Position numbers and translations under genes: made by a program
Notes under the pieces: model-generated
What the model was told of the DNA's origin: nothing
What the model saw: the letters and a program-made list of their open reading frames with translations, nothing else
Databases searched by the model: none
Shown: one piece after another, positions 26,225 to 34,620 of the stretch
Numbering within the stretch: position 1 is the stretch's first letter
Layout of the letters: each line of letters begins with the position of its first letter
Assembly: GCF_900107745.1 (NCBI RefSeq)
Contig: NZ_FNRO01000003.1
Location: 186,001-250,000, forward strand
Source: Variovorax sp. YR216
Lineage (GTDB): Bacteria > Pseudomonadota > Gammaproteobacteria > Burkholderiales > Burkholderiaceae_C
Direction: 5' to 3'
Length of the DNA: 64,000 nt

Positions 26225-28960
26225 ATGAACGACGACGCCCGTCCCGACCCCGACGTCCTGCTCGCGCAATGGCGCGCGGATGAGGCGCGGGCGCGGCGGG
26301 GTCGGCTGCGCATCTACTTCGGCGCCAGTGCGGGTGTCGGCAAGACATGGGCGATGCTGAGCGCGGCGCAACGCGAGCGTGCGGCCGGCCGCGACGTGCT
26401 GGTCGGCGTCGTGGAAACCCATGGCCGCAGCGAGACGGCGGCCCTGCTCTCGGGGCTCGACGTGCTGCCGCTGCGCAGCGTGAGCCATCGAGGCCGCTCG
26501 CTCGCCGAGTTCGACCTCGACGCCGCGCTCGCGCGCAAGCCCGCGGTGCTGCTGGTCGACGAACTCGCGCACACCAACGCGCCCGGTTCGCGCCACGCCA
26601 AGCGCTGGCAGGACGTGGAGGAACTGCTTGCCGCGGGCATCGACGTGTGGTCGGCGCTCAACGTCCAGCATCTCGAGAGCCTCAACGGCACGGTCGGGGC
26701 GATCACCGGCGTGCGCGTGCACGAGACGGTGCCCGACTCGGTGCTCGACGAGGCGGACGAGGTGGTGCTGGTCGACGTCACGCCCGACGAACTGACCGCG
26801 CGGCTCGCTGCCGGCAAGGTCTATGTGCCGCACCAGGCCGAGCGCGCGGCCCAGAACTTCTTCCGCAAGGGCAACCTGATCGCATTGCGCGAGATCGCGC
26901 TGCGCCGCACCGCCGAGCATGTGGAAGACGACGTGCGCAACTGGCGCGTCGAGCAGTCCGGCCCGCTCGGCGATGCGGGCCCGCCAGCCTGGAACACGTC
27001 CGGCGCGATCCTGGCTTGCGTCGGCCCGGACGAAGGCGCGGCGCAGACGGTGCGGACCGCAGCGAGGCTGGCCGGCCAGCTCAACGTGCGCTGGCATGCG
27101 GCGTATGTCGAAACGCCGCGCCTGCAGCGACTCGACGCGGCGCGGCGCGACCGCATCCTCGCGGTGCTCAAGCTCGCGGAAGGTCTCGGCGCGGAGACCG
27201 CGGTGCTGACCGGCGAGGACATCGCCGCCGCGCTCGCCGCGCAGGCGCAGCGGCTCAACTGCGCGACGCTCGTCGTCGGCCGCGCGACCTCCGCGCCCGG
27301 CTGGGTGCGCTGGTGGCCGGCGACCCCGCTCGCGCGCCGGCTCGCACGCGACGCACCGGGCCTCGACATCGTCGAAGTCGCGCGGGCCGAGAGTTCGCGC
27401 CGGCTGTCGAGCGGGCCGGTGGCCGCGCGGCGCGCCGGGTCGGCAATGGAGGATCGCCCCCGCGCACGCTGGCCCGCCTATGCCTGGGCGGCCGCCATCA
27501 GCGTCGCGGTCACGTCGCTGGTGGCGCCGCTCGTGGGCGTGCTGGAGCTTGCGAACATCGTGATGCTTTTCCTGCTCGGCGTGGTTGGGGTCGCAATGCG
27601 CTTCGGCCGCGGTCCGGCGGCGCTCTCGGCGCTGCTCAACGTCGCGGCTTTCGATTTCTTCTTCGTCCCGCCGCGCCTGTCGTTCGCAGTGGGTGACATT
27701 CAGTACGTGCTGACCTTCGCGGTGATGCTCGCGGTCGGCCTGCTGGTGGGGCAGCTCACCGCGGGGCTGCGTTTTGCCGCGAGTGTTTCGGCGAGCCGCG
27801 AGCGGCGCGCGCAATCGCTCTTCGAGCTCACGCGCGAGCTGTCGGCGGCGCTCGAGAGCACGCAGGTCGCGCAGCTCGGCGCGGCCGCGGTGCAGGGGCA
27901 TTTCGGAGGCCGCGCACTGGTTCTGCTGACCGATGCCAACGACCGCCTCGTGATCCCGCAGGATGCCGCGCCAGGCTTCGACGCCAGCGTGGCCGACTGG
28001 GCCTTCCGCCATGGGCAACCGGCCGGCCTCGCCACCACGACATTGGCCGCTCAGCCGTGGCACTACGTGCCGCTGAAGGCGCCGATGCGCGTGCGCGGCG
28101 TGCTCGCGCTCGAACCGGCGCAACCGCGCTGGCTGCTGATTCCCGAACAGGCGCAGCAGCTCGACACGCTCGCGCGGCAGATCGCGATCGCGCTGGAGCG
28201 GGTGCACTACGTCGAAGTGGCGCAGCAGGCGGTGGTCGAGATCGAGTCGGAGCGGCTGCGCAATGCACTGCTCGGCGCGATCTCGCACGACGTGCGCACG
28301 CCGCTCACGGCATTGATCGCACTCGCGGAATCGCTTCAGACACTGCCCGAAGGCGGTGAGCAGCGCGAGGCTGCGCGCGCGATCGTTTCGCAGGCGCATC
28401 AGTTGCATGCGCTGGTCAGCAACTTGCTGGACATGGCGCGTCTGGAAAGCGGCATCGCCGGCGGCGCGGTCAGCTTGCGCCGGGAGTGGCAGTCGGTCGA
28501 AGAGGTGGTCGGATCCGCCATCCGCGCCGCGCGACCGGCGCTCGGCGACATGACGGTGCAGACCGATCTGCCGCCGGACCTGCCCCTCGTCGAATTCGAT
28601 GCGGTGCTGATCGAGCGCGTGCTGGTCAATCTGCTGGAGAACGCGGCCAAGTACGGTGCGCCGCCTGTGGTCGTCAGCGCGCGCGCGCCCGAAGGCTCCC
28701 TGGTGCTCGGCGTGCGCGATCACGGGCCGGGCCTGCCTGCTTCGCTGAAGGGCCGCGAGCAGACGCTGTTCGACAAGTTCACGCGCGGCCAGGCCGAGTC
28801 TGCGACGCCGGGTGTCGGGCTCGGGCTCGCGATCTGCAAGGCGGTGGTGAGCGCGCACGGCGGCCAGATCGCGGCGGCGAATGCGGAAGGCGGCGGGGCA
28901 GAATTCACGGTCACGCTGCCGCGCCGCACACCGCCTGAACCTGTCGAAATCCCGCTCTGA
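26225..28960 (+). CDS. kdpD: K+-responsive sensor histidine kinase KdpD
   Basis: A 911-residue sensor. The cytoplasmic N-terminus holds the KdpD domain with the Walker-type motif GASAGVGKT (33-41), VDELAHTNAPGSRH and a Usp-like domain (about 250-380). Four closely spaced membrane segments follow (about 415-510), then a GAF-like region. HisKA is ISHDVRTPLT, and the ATPase domain has LLENAAKYG and GVGLGLAICKAVV. The first gene product of the regulatory pair; kdpE starts four bases after its stop. Confidence 0.95.
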   Translation: MNDDARPDPDVLLAQWRADEARARRGRLRIYFGASAGVGKTWAMLSAAQRERAAGRDVLVGVVETHGRSETAALLSGLDVLPLRSVSHRGRSLAEFDLDAALARKPAVLLVDELAHTNAPGSRHAKRWQDVEELLAAGIDVWSALNVQHLESLNGTVGAITGVRVHETVPDSVLDEADEVVLVDVTPDELTARLAAGKVYVPHQAERAAQNFFRKGNLIALREIALRRTAEHVEDDVRNWRVEQSGPLGDAGPPAWNTSGAILACVGPDEGAAQTVRTAARLAGQLNVRWHAAYVETPRLQRLDAARRDRILAVLKLAEGLGAETAVLTGEDIAAALAAQAQRLNCATLVVGRATSAPGWVRWWPATPLARRLARDAPGLDIVEVARAESSRRLSSGPVAARRAGSAMEDRPRARWPAYAWAAAISVAVTSLVAPLVGVLELANIVMLFLLGVVGVAMRFGRGPAALSALLNVAAFDFFFVPPRLSFAVGDIQYVLTFAVMLAVGLLVGQLTAGLRFAASVSASRERRAQSLFELTRELSAALESTQVAQLGAAAVQGHFGGRALVLLTDANDRLVIPQDAAPGFDASVADWAFRHGQPAGLATTTLAAQPWHYVPLKAPMRVRGVLALEPAQPRWLLIPEQAQQLDTLARQIAIALERVHYVEVAQQAVVEIESERLRNALLGAISHDVRTPLTALIALAESLQTLPEGGEQREAARAIVSQAHQLHALVSNLLDMARLESGIAGGAVSLRREWQSVEEVVGSAIRAARPALGDMTVQTDLPPDLPLVEFDAVLIERVLVNLLENAAKYGAPPVVVSARAPEGSLVLGVRDHGPGLPASLKGREQTLFDKFTRGQAESATPGVGLGLAICKAVVSAHGGQIAAANAEGGGAEFTVTLPRRTPPEPVEIPL

Positions 28961-28964
28961 AGCC

Positions 28965-29657
28965 ATGCCCAGCCCCACCGCCATCGTGATCGAGGACGAG
29001 CCGCAAATCCGCCGTTTCGTTCGCGGTGCGCTGGAGGCCGAAGGCTGGCAGGTGCACGAGGCGGGCACCTTGCGCGACGGGCTGGCCGCGGCCGGCACGC
29101 GCCAGCCCGACCTGCTGGTGCTCGATCTCGGATTGCCCGATGGCGATGGCGTGAACCTGATCCGCGATGTGCGCGGCTGGTCGGGCGTGCCGATCATCGT
29201 GCTCTCGGCCCGCAGCGACGAGGCGGACAAGATCGCCGCGCTCGATGCCGGCGCCGACGACTACCTGACCAAGCCTTTCGGTACGGGCGAGCTGCTCGCA
29301 CGCGTGCGCGCCAACCTGCGCAGGCCGCGTGCCGCAGCGGGCGGCGAAGAGCCCGAGCCGGTGTTCCGCTTCGGCGAGGTCGAGGTCGATCGCGCCGCGC
29401 GGCTCGTGCGGCGCGCGGGTGCCGAGGTGCATCTCACGCCGACCGAATACCGGCTGCTGTCGGTGCTGGTCGCCAATGCAGGGCGCGTGCTCACGCAGCG
29501 GCAGCTTTTGCGCGAGGTGTGGGGGCCGTCGCATGGCGAGCAGAGCCACTACCTGCGCATCTACATGGGCCACCTGCGGCAGAAGCTCGAAGCCGATCCG
29601 GCGCAGCCGCGCCATCTGCTGACCGAGACGGCGGTGGGCTACCGGCTGGTGGCCTGA
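28965..29657 (+). CDS. kdpE: Response regulator KdpE
   Basis: A 230-residue OmpR-family regulator. The receiver has Asp54 in [12 protein letters not shown] as phosphoacceptor and Lys103 in LTKPFG. The C-terminal winged helix has [22 protein letters not shown] and the [15 protein letters not shown] recognition region characteristic of KdpE. It should activate the kdp operon through the box at 21400. Its last 19 bases overlap the 3' end of the convergent EamA gene. Confidence 0.95.
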   Translation: MPSPTAIVIEDEPQIRRFVRGALEAEGWQVHEAGTLRDGLAAAGTRQPDLLVLDLGLPDGDGVNLIRDVRGWSGVPIIVLSARSDEADKIAALDAGADDYLTKPFGTGELLARVRANLRRPRAAAGGEEPEPVFRFGEVEVDRAARLVRRAGAEVHLTPTEYRLLSVLVANAGRVLTQRQLLREVWGPSHGEQSHYLRIYMGHLRQKLEADPAQPRHLLTETAVGYRLVA

Positions 29658-30490
29658 CGGCTGCGCATCAGCAGCACGATCGCCACGCCGCCGAGCACCA
29701 GCACCGACGCGACCAGCAATCGCAGGCTGGCGGATTCGCCGAGGAACGCCACGCCGCCGAAGGCCGCGATCACCGGCACGCTGAGCTGCACCGTCGCGGC
29801 GCTGGTCACCCGAAGCTCGCGCAGCGCCGCGTACCAGATCACGTAGCCGAGCCCCGAGGTGAGCGCGCCCGACGCGACCGCGTAGGCGATGCCGGCGGGG
29901 CTCCAGCGCATCGACGAGAGCATCGCGGCGCTGACGATCAATGCGATTGGTGCGGATCGCGCGAAGTTGCCCGCGGTCACCTGCGTCGGATCACCCGCGC
30001 CCCTGGCGCGCAGCGAATAGACGGCCCACGCGACGCCCGCCACGATCATCAGCAGCGCGCCGTGCAGCGGCGGCGCGGCGATCCCCGGCAGGAGCAGGAA
30101 GACCAGCCCGCCCACCGCCAGCATGAAGCCGATCGCCTGCCAGCGCGAGAACTTCTCGCCCTTCGAGAGGCCCCAGCCGAGCATGCTGATCTGCACCGCC
30201 GCGAACAGCAGCAACGCGCCGGTGCCGGCCGGCAGGCTGATGTACGCGAAGGAGAACGCCTCGGCATAGGCGAACAGGGCCAGCGCCGAAAGCCATCCGC
30301 CCGCGAGCCGCCGGGGCTGCGCGCCGGAGCGGCGCGATGCGATCAGCCAGAGCACCAGCGCGCCGGAGACCAGCCGCACCGACGTGAAGGTGGCGGCGTC
30401 GATACCGGTGTGCTGCAGCGCGAGCCGGCACAGCAGCGAGTTGCCGGCAAAGGCCAGCATGGCGACCGAAGTGAGGACGACGATGTTCAT
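29639..30490 (-). CDS. EamA/DMT-family transporter
   Basis: A 283-residue inner-membrane protein with about ten hydrophobic helices forming two EamA repeats. Recognisable are the first helix pair ([17 protein letters not shown]) and the second repeat [30 protein letters not shown] exporters move amino acids or other metabolites outward; the substrate is not predictable. It is convergent with kdpE (19-base overlap) and diverges from the pseudouridine synthase gene with 99 bases between starts. Confidence 0.85.
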   Translation of the reverse strand: MNIVVLTSVAMLAFAGNSLLCRLALQHTGIDAATFTSVRLVSGALVLWLIASRRSGAQPRRLAGGWLSALALFAYAEAFSFAYISLPAGTGALLLFAAVQISMLGWGLSKGEKFSRWQAIGFMLAVGGLVFLLLPGIAAPPLHGALLMIVAGVAWAVYSLRARGAGDPTQVTAGNFARSAPIALIVSAAMLSSMRWSPAGIAYAVASGALTSGLGYVIWYAALRELRVTSAATVQLSVPVIAAFGGVAFLGESASLRLLVASVLVLGGVAIVLLMRSRQATSR

Positions 30491-30589
30491 CGAGGCGGCG
30501 CTGCAGCAAGGAGTCGGCGAGGAAGCAGCGATTGGAACATCGGCGCATGGATATCGGAAAATCGCTGCAATCCGAGCCCGCCGATCCCC

Positions 30590-31357
30590 ATGTCCGACAC
30601 CACCGCACCTTCCCGCCTCAACAAACGCATGGCCGAACTGGGCCTGTGCTCGCGCCGCGAGGCAGACGACTGGATCGCCAATGGCTGGGTCAAGGTCAAC
30701 GGGCAGGTGGCGGAAATGGGCGTCAAGGTCACCCCCGCCGACCGCATCGAGGTCGACCGCAAGGCGCAGAGCCAGCAGCAACAGCAGGTGACGATCCTGC
30801 TGAACAAACCCGTCGGCTATGTCAGCGGGCAGGCCGAGGATGGGCACGATCCTGCCGTGGTGTTGATCAACTCACGCACGCACTGGCGCGAAGACCAGAG
30901 CCGGCACCGCTTCTCTCCGCAGCAGCTCAGGGGGCTCGCCCCGGCCGGCCGGCTCGACATCGACTCCGTGGGGCTGCTGGTGTTGACCCAGGATGGCCGC
31001 GTGGCGCGGCAGCTCATCGGCGAGGACTCGTCGATGGAAAAGGAATACCTCGTCCGCGTCTCCTACGGGCCTGTGGCGCAGAACTCGCAGGCCGCCTTCC
31101 CGCGCGAACAACTCGCGAAGCTGCGCCACGGCCTGAGCCTCGATGGTCAGCCGCTGAAGCCGGCAAAGGTCGACTGGCAGAACCCGGAGCAGTTGCGTTT
31201 CGTGCTGACCGAAGGAAAGAAGCGACAGATTCGCCGCATGTGCGAGCTGGTGGGCCTCAAGGTCGTCGGCCTGAAGCGCATCCGCATCGGCAACGTGGTC
31301 CTCGGCAACCTCCCCGTCGGGCAATGGCGCTACCTAGGCGCCGGCGAGCGCTTCTAG
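30590..31357 (+). CDS. rRNA pseudouridine synthase, RsuA/RluF-like
   Basis: A 255-residue pseudouridine synthase. An S4 RNA-binding domain occupies about residues 9-55 ([21 protein letters not shown]). The catalytic Asp is in [17 protein letters not shown], and [15 protein letters not shown] closes the domain. RluF (23S rRNA position 2604) is the nearest match by length and motif order, but RluB, RluE and RsuA share these motifs. A Gln-rich tract (SQQQQQ) follows the S4 domain. A copy of the REP-like element begins 12 bases after its stop. Confidence 0.85.
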   Translation: MSDTTAPSRLNKRMAELGLCSRREADDWIANGWVKVNGQVAEMGVKVTPADRIEVDRKAQSQQQQQVTILLNKPVGYVSGQAEDGHDPAVVLINSRTHWREDQSRHRFSPQQLRGLAPAGRLDIDSVGLLVLTQDGRVARQLIGEDSSMEKEYLVRVSYGPVAQNSQAAFPREQLAKLRHGLSLDGQPLKPAKVDWQNPEQLRFVLTEGKKRQIRRMCELVGLKVVGLKRIRIGNVVLGNLPVGQWRYLGAGERF

Positions 31358-31369
31358 CCAAGGCCAGGA

Positions 31370-31455
31370 ACCCCGCGGAACCGGCTTTGCCGGGCCGCCG
31401 GGGTTGCCCCCGGAGGGGGTGTCAGAGCCACACGCAGTGGGCGAGGCTGGGGGTG
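31370..31455. repeat. REP-like intergenic repeat, copy 2
   Basis: An 86-base element between the convergent pseudouridine synthase and DUF3761 genes, collinear with the element at 19803-19888 with one or two single-base gaps. Nested inverted repeats AACCCCGCGG...CCGCCGGGGTT and CCCCCGGAGGGGG are conserved, with compensating changes at the outer arms (ACACC/GGTGT in copy 1, ACCCC/GGGGT here). Those paired changes suggest that folding, not sequence, is selected. Confidence 0.7.
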
Positions 31456-31458
31456 AAC

Positions 31459-31962
31459 TCACCCACATGCCTTGTTGTGCGAGGCGTGCATGCCCTTGGC
31501 CTTGGCGTCGGCTTCGGTCATGTATTCGCCCTTCTTGGTCTTGCCGTAGTAGCGGTCGCCCATGCAGTGGTAGACCTTGGTCTCGTCGTTGGCCCAGACC
31601 TTGCCCACGCCGCCGCCGGGTGCTGCGGCCATCTTCGACGGGTCGGACGCCGCAGGCGCCTTGGCGGCAGGTGCCGCCGCCGGGGCGGCCGGAGCGGCTG
31701 CTGCCGGTGCTGCCGGTGCTGCCGGTGCTGCAGCCGGCGCCGCCGCAGCCGTGCCGGTCTTGGCATCGGCCTTGCCGTACCAGGTCTTGATGCCCTTGTG
31801 GCCGCGGCATGCGCCCGACTTGGTGTCGGGCGAGGCGTAGCTTCCATCCTTGCACTGCACCGTGGTGCCGGCCGGCGCGTCGGCGGGGAGTTGTTGTGCC
31901 TGGGCGGCGAGCGCGGCCAGCAGGCCGGCGCCGAACAGTACAGCCTTGAGTTGGAACTTCAT
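31459..31962 (-). CDS. Exported DUF3761-domain protein with Ala/Pro-rich linker
   Basis: A 167-residue protein with a signal peptide ending at AAQAQ (about 23). A DUF3761-type segment (about 24-68) contains TTVQCKDGSYASPDTKSGAC and GIKTWYG. An Ala/Pro linker (about 72-105) follows, coded partly by three exact 9-base tandem repeats at 31701-31727. The C-terminal domain (KVWANDETKVYHCMGDRYYG...GEYMTEADAKAKGMHAS) has the VYH/YGKTKxGxYMxEADA pattern known from small secreted proteins of unknown role. It is probably periplasmic. It diverges from the two-component system at 32129. Confidence 0.75.
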   Translation of the reverse strand: MKFQLKAVLFGAGLLAALAAQAQQLPADAPAGTTVQCKDGSYASPDTKSGACRGHKGIKTWYGKADAKTGTAAAAPAAAPAAPAAPAAAAPAAPAAAPAAKAPAASDPSKMAAAPGGGVGKVWANDETKVYHCMGDRYYGKTKKGEYMTEADAKAKGMHASHNKACG

Positions 31963-32089
31963 CCCGGTTTGCTCCTGAAGCCATGTGTGGACAGACACCG
32001 CCATGTTCTGGACCCAATCCCAGCAGAAGCTGACCAAATGCCCCGATCCGCTCGCCGGCGCACTCATGCAAGGCTAAGAAAACGGGCGT

Positions 32090-32104
32090 AGCCTCGTGGA
32101 GGCT
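32090..32104 (+). promoter_or_regulatory. Short hairpin in the leader of the QseB-like gene
   Basis: AGCCTC-GTG-GAGGCT, a perfect six-base stem, ends 13 bases before the AAGGAG ribosome site of the response regulator gene. It may mark the 5' leader or an operator. No further evidence. Confidence 0.3.
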
Positions 32105-32128
32105 GTGTTCCAGTCACAAGGAGACCCC

Positions 32129-32788
32129 GTGCGCGCATTGCTGGTGGAAGACGACGAAATGATCGGCCGCAGCCTCGTGCATGCCCTGGACAACGCCGGT
32201 TGGTCGGTCGATTGGGTGCGCGACGGCGCATTGGCGCACAGCGCACTGGCCGATGGCGGCTACACCTGCGTGCTGCTCGACATGGGCCTGCCCAAGATCG
32301 ACGGCACCGAGGTGCTGCGCCGCGCCCGCAAGCGCGGCGACGCGACGCCGGTGCTGGTGCTCACCGCGCGCGACGGGCTCGACGACCGGATCGAGACGCT
32401 CGACCTCGGCGCGGACGACTACCTGCTCAAGCCCTTCGAGTTGCGCGAGCTTCTTGCGCGCATGCGCGCCGTGGTGCGGCGGCGCGACGGCGCGGCGCAT
32501 TCGGTGATCGGCACCGCCACGCTGCAGCTCGACCTGACCACGCGCGACGTGGTCGTCAACGGGGTGCGTGAGGTGCTGACCGCGCGCGAGTTCGCACTGC
32601 TGCACGCGCTGCTGGAGCGCCCCGGCGCGATCCTGTCGCGCGAGCAACTGGAGGACCGCATCTATGGCTGGGGCGAGGAAGTCACGAGCAACGCGATCGA
32701 CGTGCTGATCCACGGCATGCGGCGCAAGCTCGGCGCGGAAACGATCCGCAACGTGCGTGGCCTGGGCTGGCGCGTTGCGCCGGCATGA
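32129..32788 (+). CDS. OmpR-family response regulator, QseB/TctD-like
   Basis: A 219-residue regulator. Phosphoacceptor Asp51 is in LLDMGLPKIDG, switch Lys101 in LLKPFE; the acidic pair at 8-9 is in VEDDE. The C-terminal wHTH includes LTAREFALLHALLERPG and VTSNAIDVLIHGMRRKLG, the signature of the QseB/TctD/PmrA subgroup. The GTG at 32129 is preceded by AAGGAG (eight-base spacing). The histidine kinase gene follows after nine bases. Direct repeats after the kinase gene are a probable binding site. Confidence 0.88.
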   Translation: MRALLVEDDEMIGRSLVHALDNAGWSVDWVRDGALAHSALADGGYTCVLLDMGLPKIDGTEVLRRARKRGDATPVLVLTARDGLDDRIETLDLGADDYLLKPFELRELLARMRAVVRRRDGAAHSVIGTATLQLDLTTRDVVVNGVREVLTAREFALLHALLERPGAILSREQLEDRIYGWGEEVTSNAIDVLIHGMRRKLGAETIRNVRGLGWRVAPA

Positions 32789-32797
32789 GATCCACGC

Positions 32798-34150
32798 GTG
32801 TTGCCGAGCTTCAGGCTCCGTTCGCTGCGCAGCCGCCTGCTGCTGTGGCTGGTGGCGCTGTATCTGGTGGCGATTGCAGCGACCGTATGGTTTTCCTACG
32901 GCGCCTACGGGCGGCTGGTCAACAACTTCATGGACGACCAGATGCGCCTAGTGGCCGAGTCGCGTGCGACCCATCATCGTGCGCCGCCACTGCAGCCGGT
33001 GACGAGCGACGAAGTCATCCGGCGCGGCGCCTTCGTCGTCCAGGTCTGGAGCAGCGACGGGCGCACGCTGCTGGGCACGTCCTGGCCCGATCTCGCGATT
33101 CCGCTGCAGTCCGACGCCGGGTTCAGCGACCTGCGCACCGGGCCGCGAAACGAAGATGCCTGGCGTGTCTTCACCGCCGAGCCCGGGGCGCTCGCGGAAA
33201 TGCCCCGCGTGCAGGTGGTGCAGAACGACGGCTTCCGGCGCAACCGCATCGTGCGCCGCGCCTTGCTGGAAAGCCTGCCCATCTTCCTGATGCTGCCGAT
33301 CACGCTGCTGCTGCTGCTGTTCATCGTCTCGGTGGCTTCGCGCTCGCTGCGAGCGGTCGCGCGCGATGTGGCGGCACAGCAGGTCGGCGACACGGCCGAA
33401 GTGGCGACCGCGCGCGTGCCGGAGGAGATCGCGCCGCTGGTCGGTGCCTTCAACAGCGTGCTCGGGCGTTTGCGCAGCGCCTTGTCGACGCAGCGCCGCT
33501 TCATGCAGGACGCCGCGCATGAGCTGCGCACGCCCATGGCCGCAATCCGCCTTCAGATCGAGAACCTGCGCGGCCACGTCCCGGCCGGCGATGCGGCCGA
33601 GCGCTTCGCGCAGCTCGAAGGCGGGGTCGAGCGGGCGCAGCATCTCATCGAGCAGTTGCTGAGGCTGTCCCGGCAGGAAGGCCCGCCACCCGCGGCCCGC
33701 GGCCCCGTCGATGTCGCAGCGCTGCTGCGCGACAGCGTGGGGCAACTCATGGTGCTGGCGGACCAGCGAAACATCGACGTGGGCTTCGAAGGCCGGGTTG
33801 CGCCGCTGGTGTCGGCGCCGCCGTCGGAGCTGCGCAGCGTGTTCGACAACCTCATCGACAACGCGGTGCGCTACGCGCCCGAAGGTGGCGTCGTGGACGT
33901 GCGGCTGCACATGATCGACGGACATCCGGTGGTCGATGTGCTCGACGATGGACCCGGCATCCCGCCGGAGCAGCTCGACCGTGTGTTCGACCGCTTCTTC
34001 CGCGTCACCGGCGCGCCTGCCGGGGGCAGCGGGCTGGGGCTGGCCATCGCGCGCACCGCGGCCTTGCGCAACGGGCTGCGCATCGTGCTGGAAAACCGCG
34101 CCGATGGCCCGGGGCTGCTGGCGCGCGTGTACCTGCCGGCCTCATCCTGA
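32798..34150 (+). CDS. Sensor histidine kinase, QseC/TctE-like
   Basis: A 450-residue inner-membrane kinase starting at GTG 32798. The first membrane helix is at about residues 13-33, a short periplasmic region follows, and the second helix is FLMLPITLLLLLFIVSVA. The phosphorylated His is in AAHELRTPMAAIR. The N box is VFDNLIDNAVRYAP, the G1 box DDGPGIPPE and the G2 box GSGLGLAIARTA. It partners the response regulator directly upstream. The periplasmic signal is not evident. Confidence 0.9.
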   Translation: MLPSFRLRSLRSRLLLWLVALYLVAIAATVWFSYGAYGRLVNNFMDDQMRLVAESRATHHRAPPLQPVTSDEVIRRGAFVVQVWSSDGRTLLGTSWPDLAIPLQSDAGFSDLRTGPRNEDAWRVFTAEPGALAEMPRVQVVQNDGFRRNRIVRRALLESLPIFLMLPITLLLLLFIVSVASRSLRAVARDVAAQQVGDTAEVATARVPEEIAPLVGAFNSVLGRLRSALSTQRRFMQDAAHELRTPMAAIRLQIENLRGHVPAGDAAERFAQLEGGVERAQHLIEQLLRLSRQEGPPPAARGPVDVAALLRDSVGQLMVLADQRNIDVGFEGRVAPLVSAPPSELRSVFDNLIDNAVRYAPEGGVVDVRLHMIDGHPVVDVLDDGPGIPPEQLDRVFDRFFRVTGAPAGGSGLGLAIARTAALRNGLRIVLENRADGPGLLARVYLPASS

Positions 34151-34194
34151 GCTCATTCTTCGCTCACGCCGGCCTCAGAGTGCCTGCCTAGAGT
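34141..34194 (+). promoter_or_regulatory. Three 11-base direct repeats and promoter for the downstream secreted protein
   Basis: CTCATCC, CTCATTC and CTCACGC begin at 34141, 34152 and 34163, exactly 11 bases apart, which is one helical turn. Direct repeats at this spacing are the usual binding mode of OmpR/QseB-type regulators. A plausible -10 (TAGAGT, 34189-34194) lies about 20 bases after the last repeat. The first repeat overlaps the stop of the kinase gene. I infer that the adjacent two-component system activates the 34221 gene. Confidence 0.55.
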
Positions 34195-34220
34195 GGCAAG
34201 GGCAACTTCAGGAGACCCAC

Positions 34221-34556
34221 ATGCATGCTTCCCTCAGGGTTCTGGCACTCGGAACCTTCGCGACTCTGGCGGCTTTCGCCTCGTTCGGTGCACGCGCCCA
34301 ATCCGACGGCTCCGACTACCGCCCGATGCAGACCAGCAACACCGCCTCGATGCCCGAAGTGGACGCGGGCGCCATGGCAGCGGCGCGTCCGACCGGCACG
34401 GAGTCGGTCGGCCAGTCGACCAGCGCGCCGCTGCCCGGACAGCTCTCGCGCGCCGAGGTGTACAAAGGCGCGGTCGAGGCGTCGCATCCGATGCAGACGG
34501 AGGCGATCGGCCAGTCCACCGGCATGGCCGGCATCACCGGCGGCGCACCGCACTGA
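34221..34556 (+). CDS. Small exported hypothetical protein, likely target of the two-component system
   Basis: A 111-residue protein with a signal peptide ending at SFGARAQ (about 27). The mature part is low in hydrophobic residues and repeats a motif: a MQTS/MQTE element at about 36 and 91, and ESVGQST / EAIGQST at about 60 and 95. It resembles the small periplasmic DUF4148-like proteins induced by QseB-type systems in Burkholderiales, but I cannot assign it firmly. AGGAG lies seven bases before the ATG. The gene follows the kinase gene by 70 bases that hold regulator-like repeats. Confidence 0.7.
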   Translation: MHASLRVLALGTFATLAAFASFGARAQSDGSDYRPMQTSNTASMPEVDAGAMAAARPTGTESVGQSTSAPLPGQLSRAEVYKGAVEASHPMQTEAIGQSTGMAGITGGAPH

Positions 34557-34620
34557 CCCTGATTCCGCGCGCGGCGCGTGACGCTATCCTGCGGTTTCCT
34601 CGTGAAACCCGGGATGGCCC

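Noticed and set aside
26159..29230. Open frame of about 1020 codons on the minus strand
   Set aside because: It is antisense to kdpD and kdpE, which have complete, recognisable domains. The antisense translation is low-complexity and Arg/His-rich.
31701..31727. CRISPR-like repeat
   Set aside because: A nine-base coding tandem repeat without spacers. No array of spaced repeats exists in the window.
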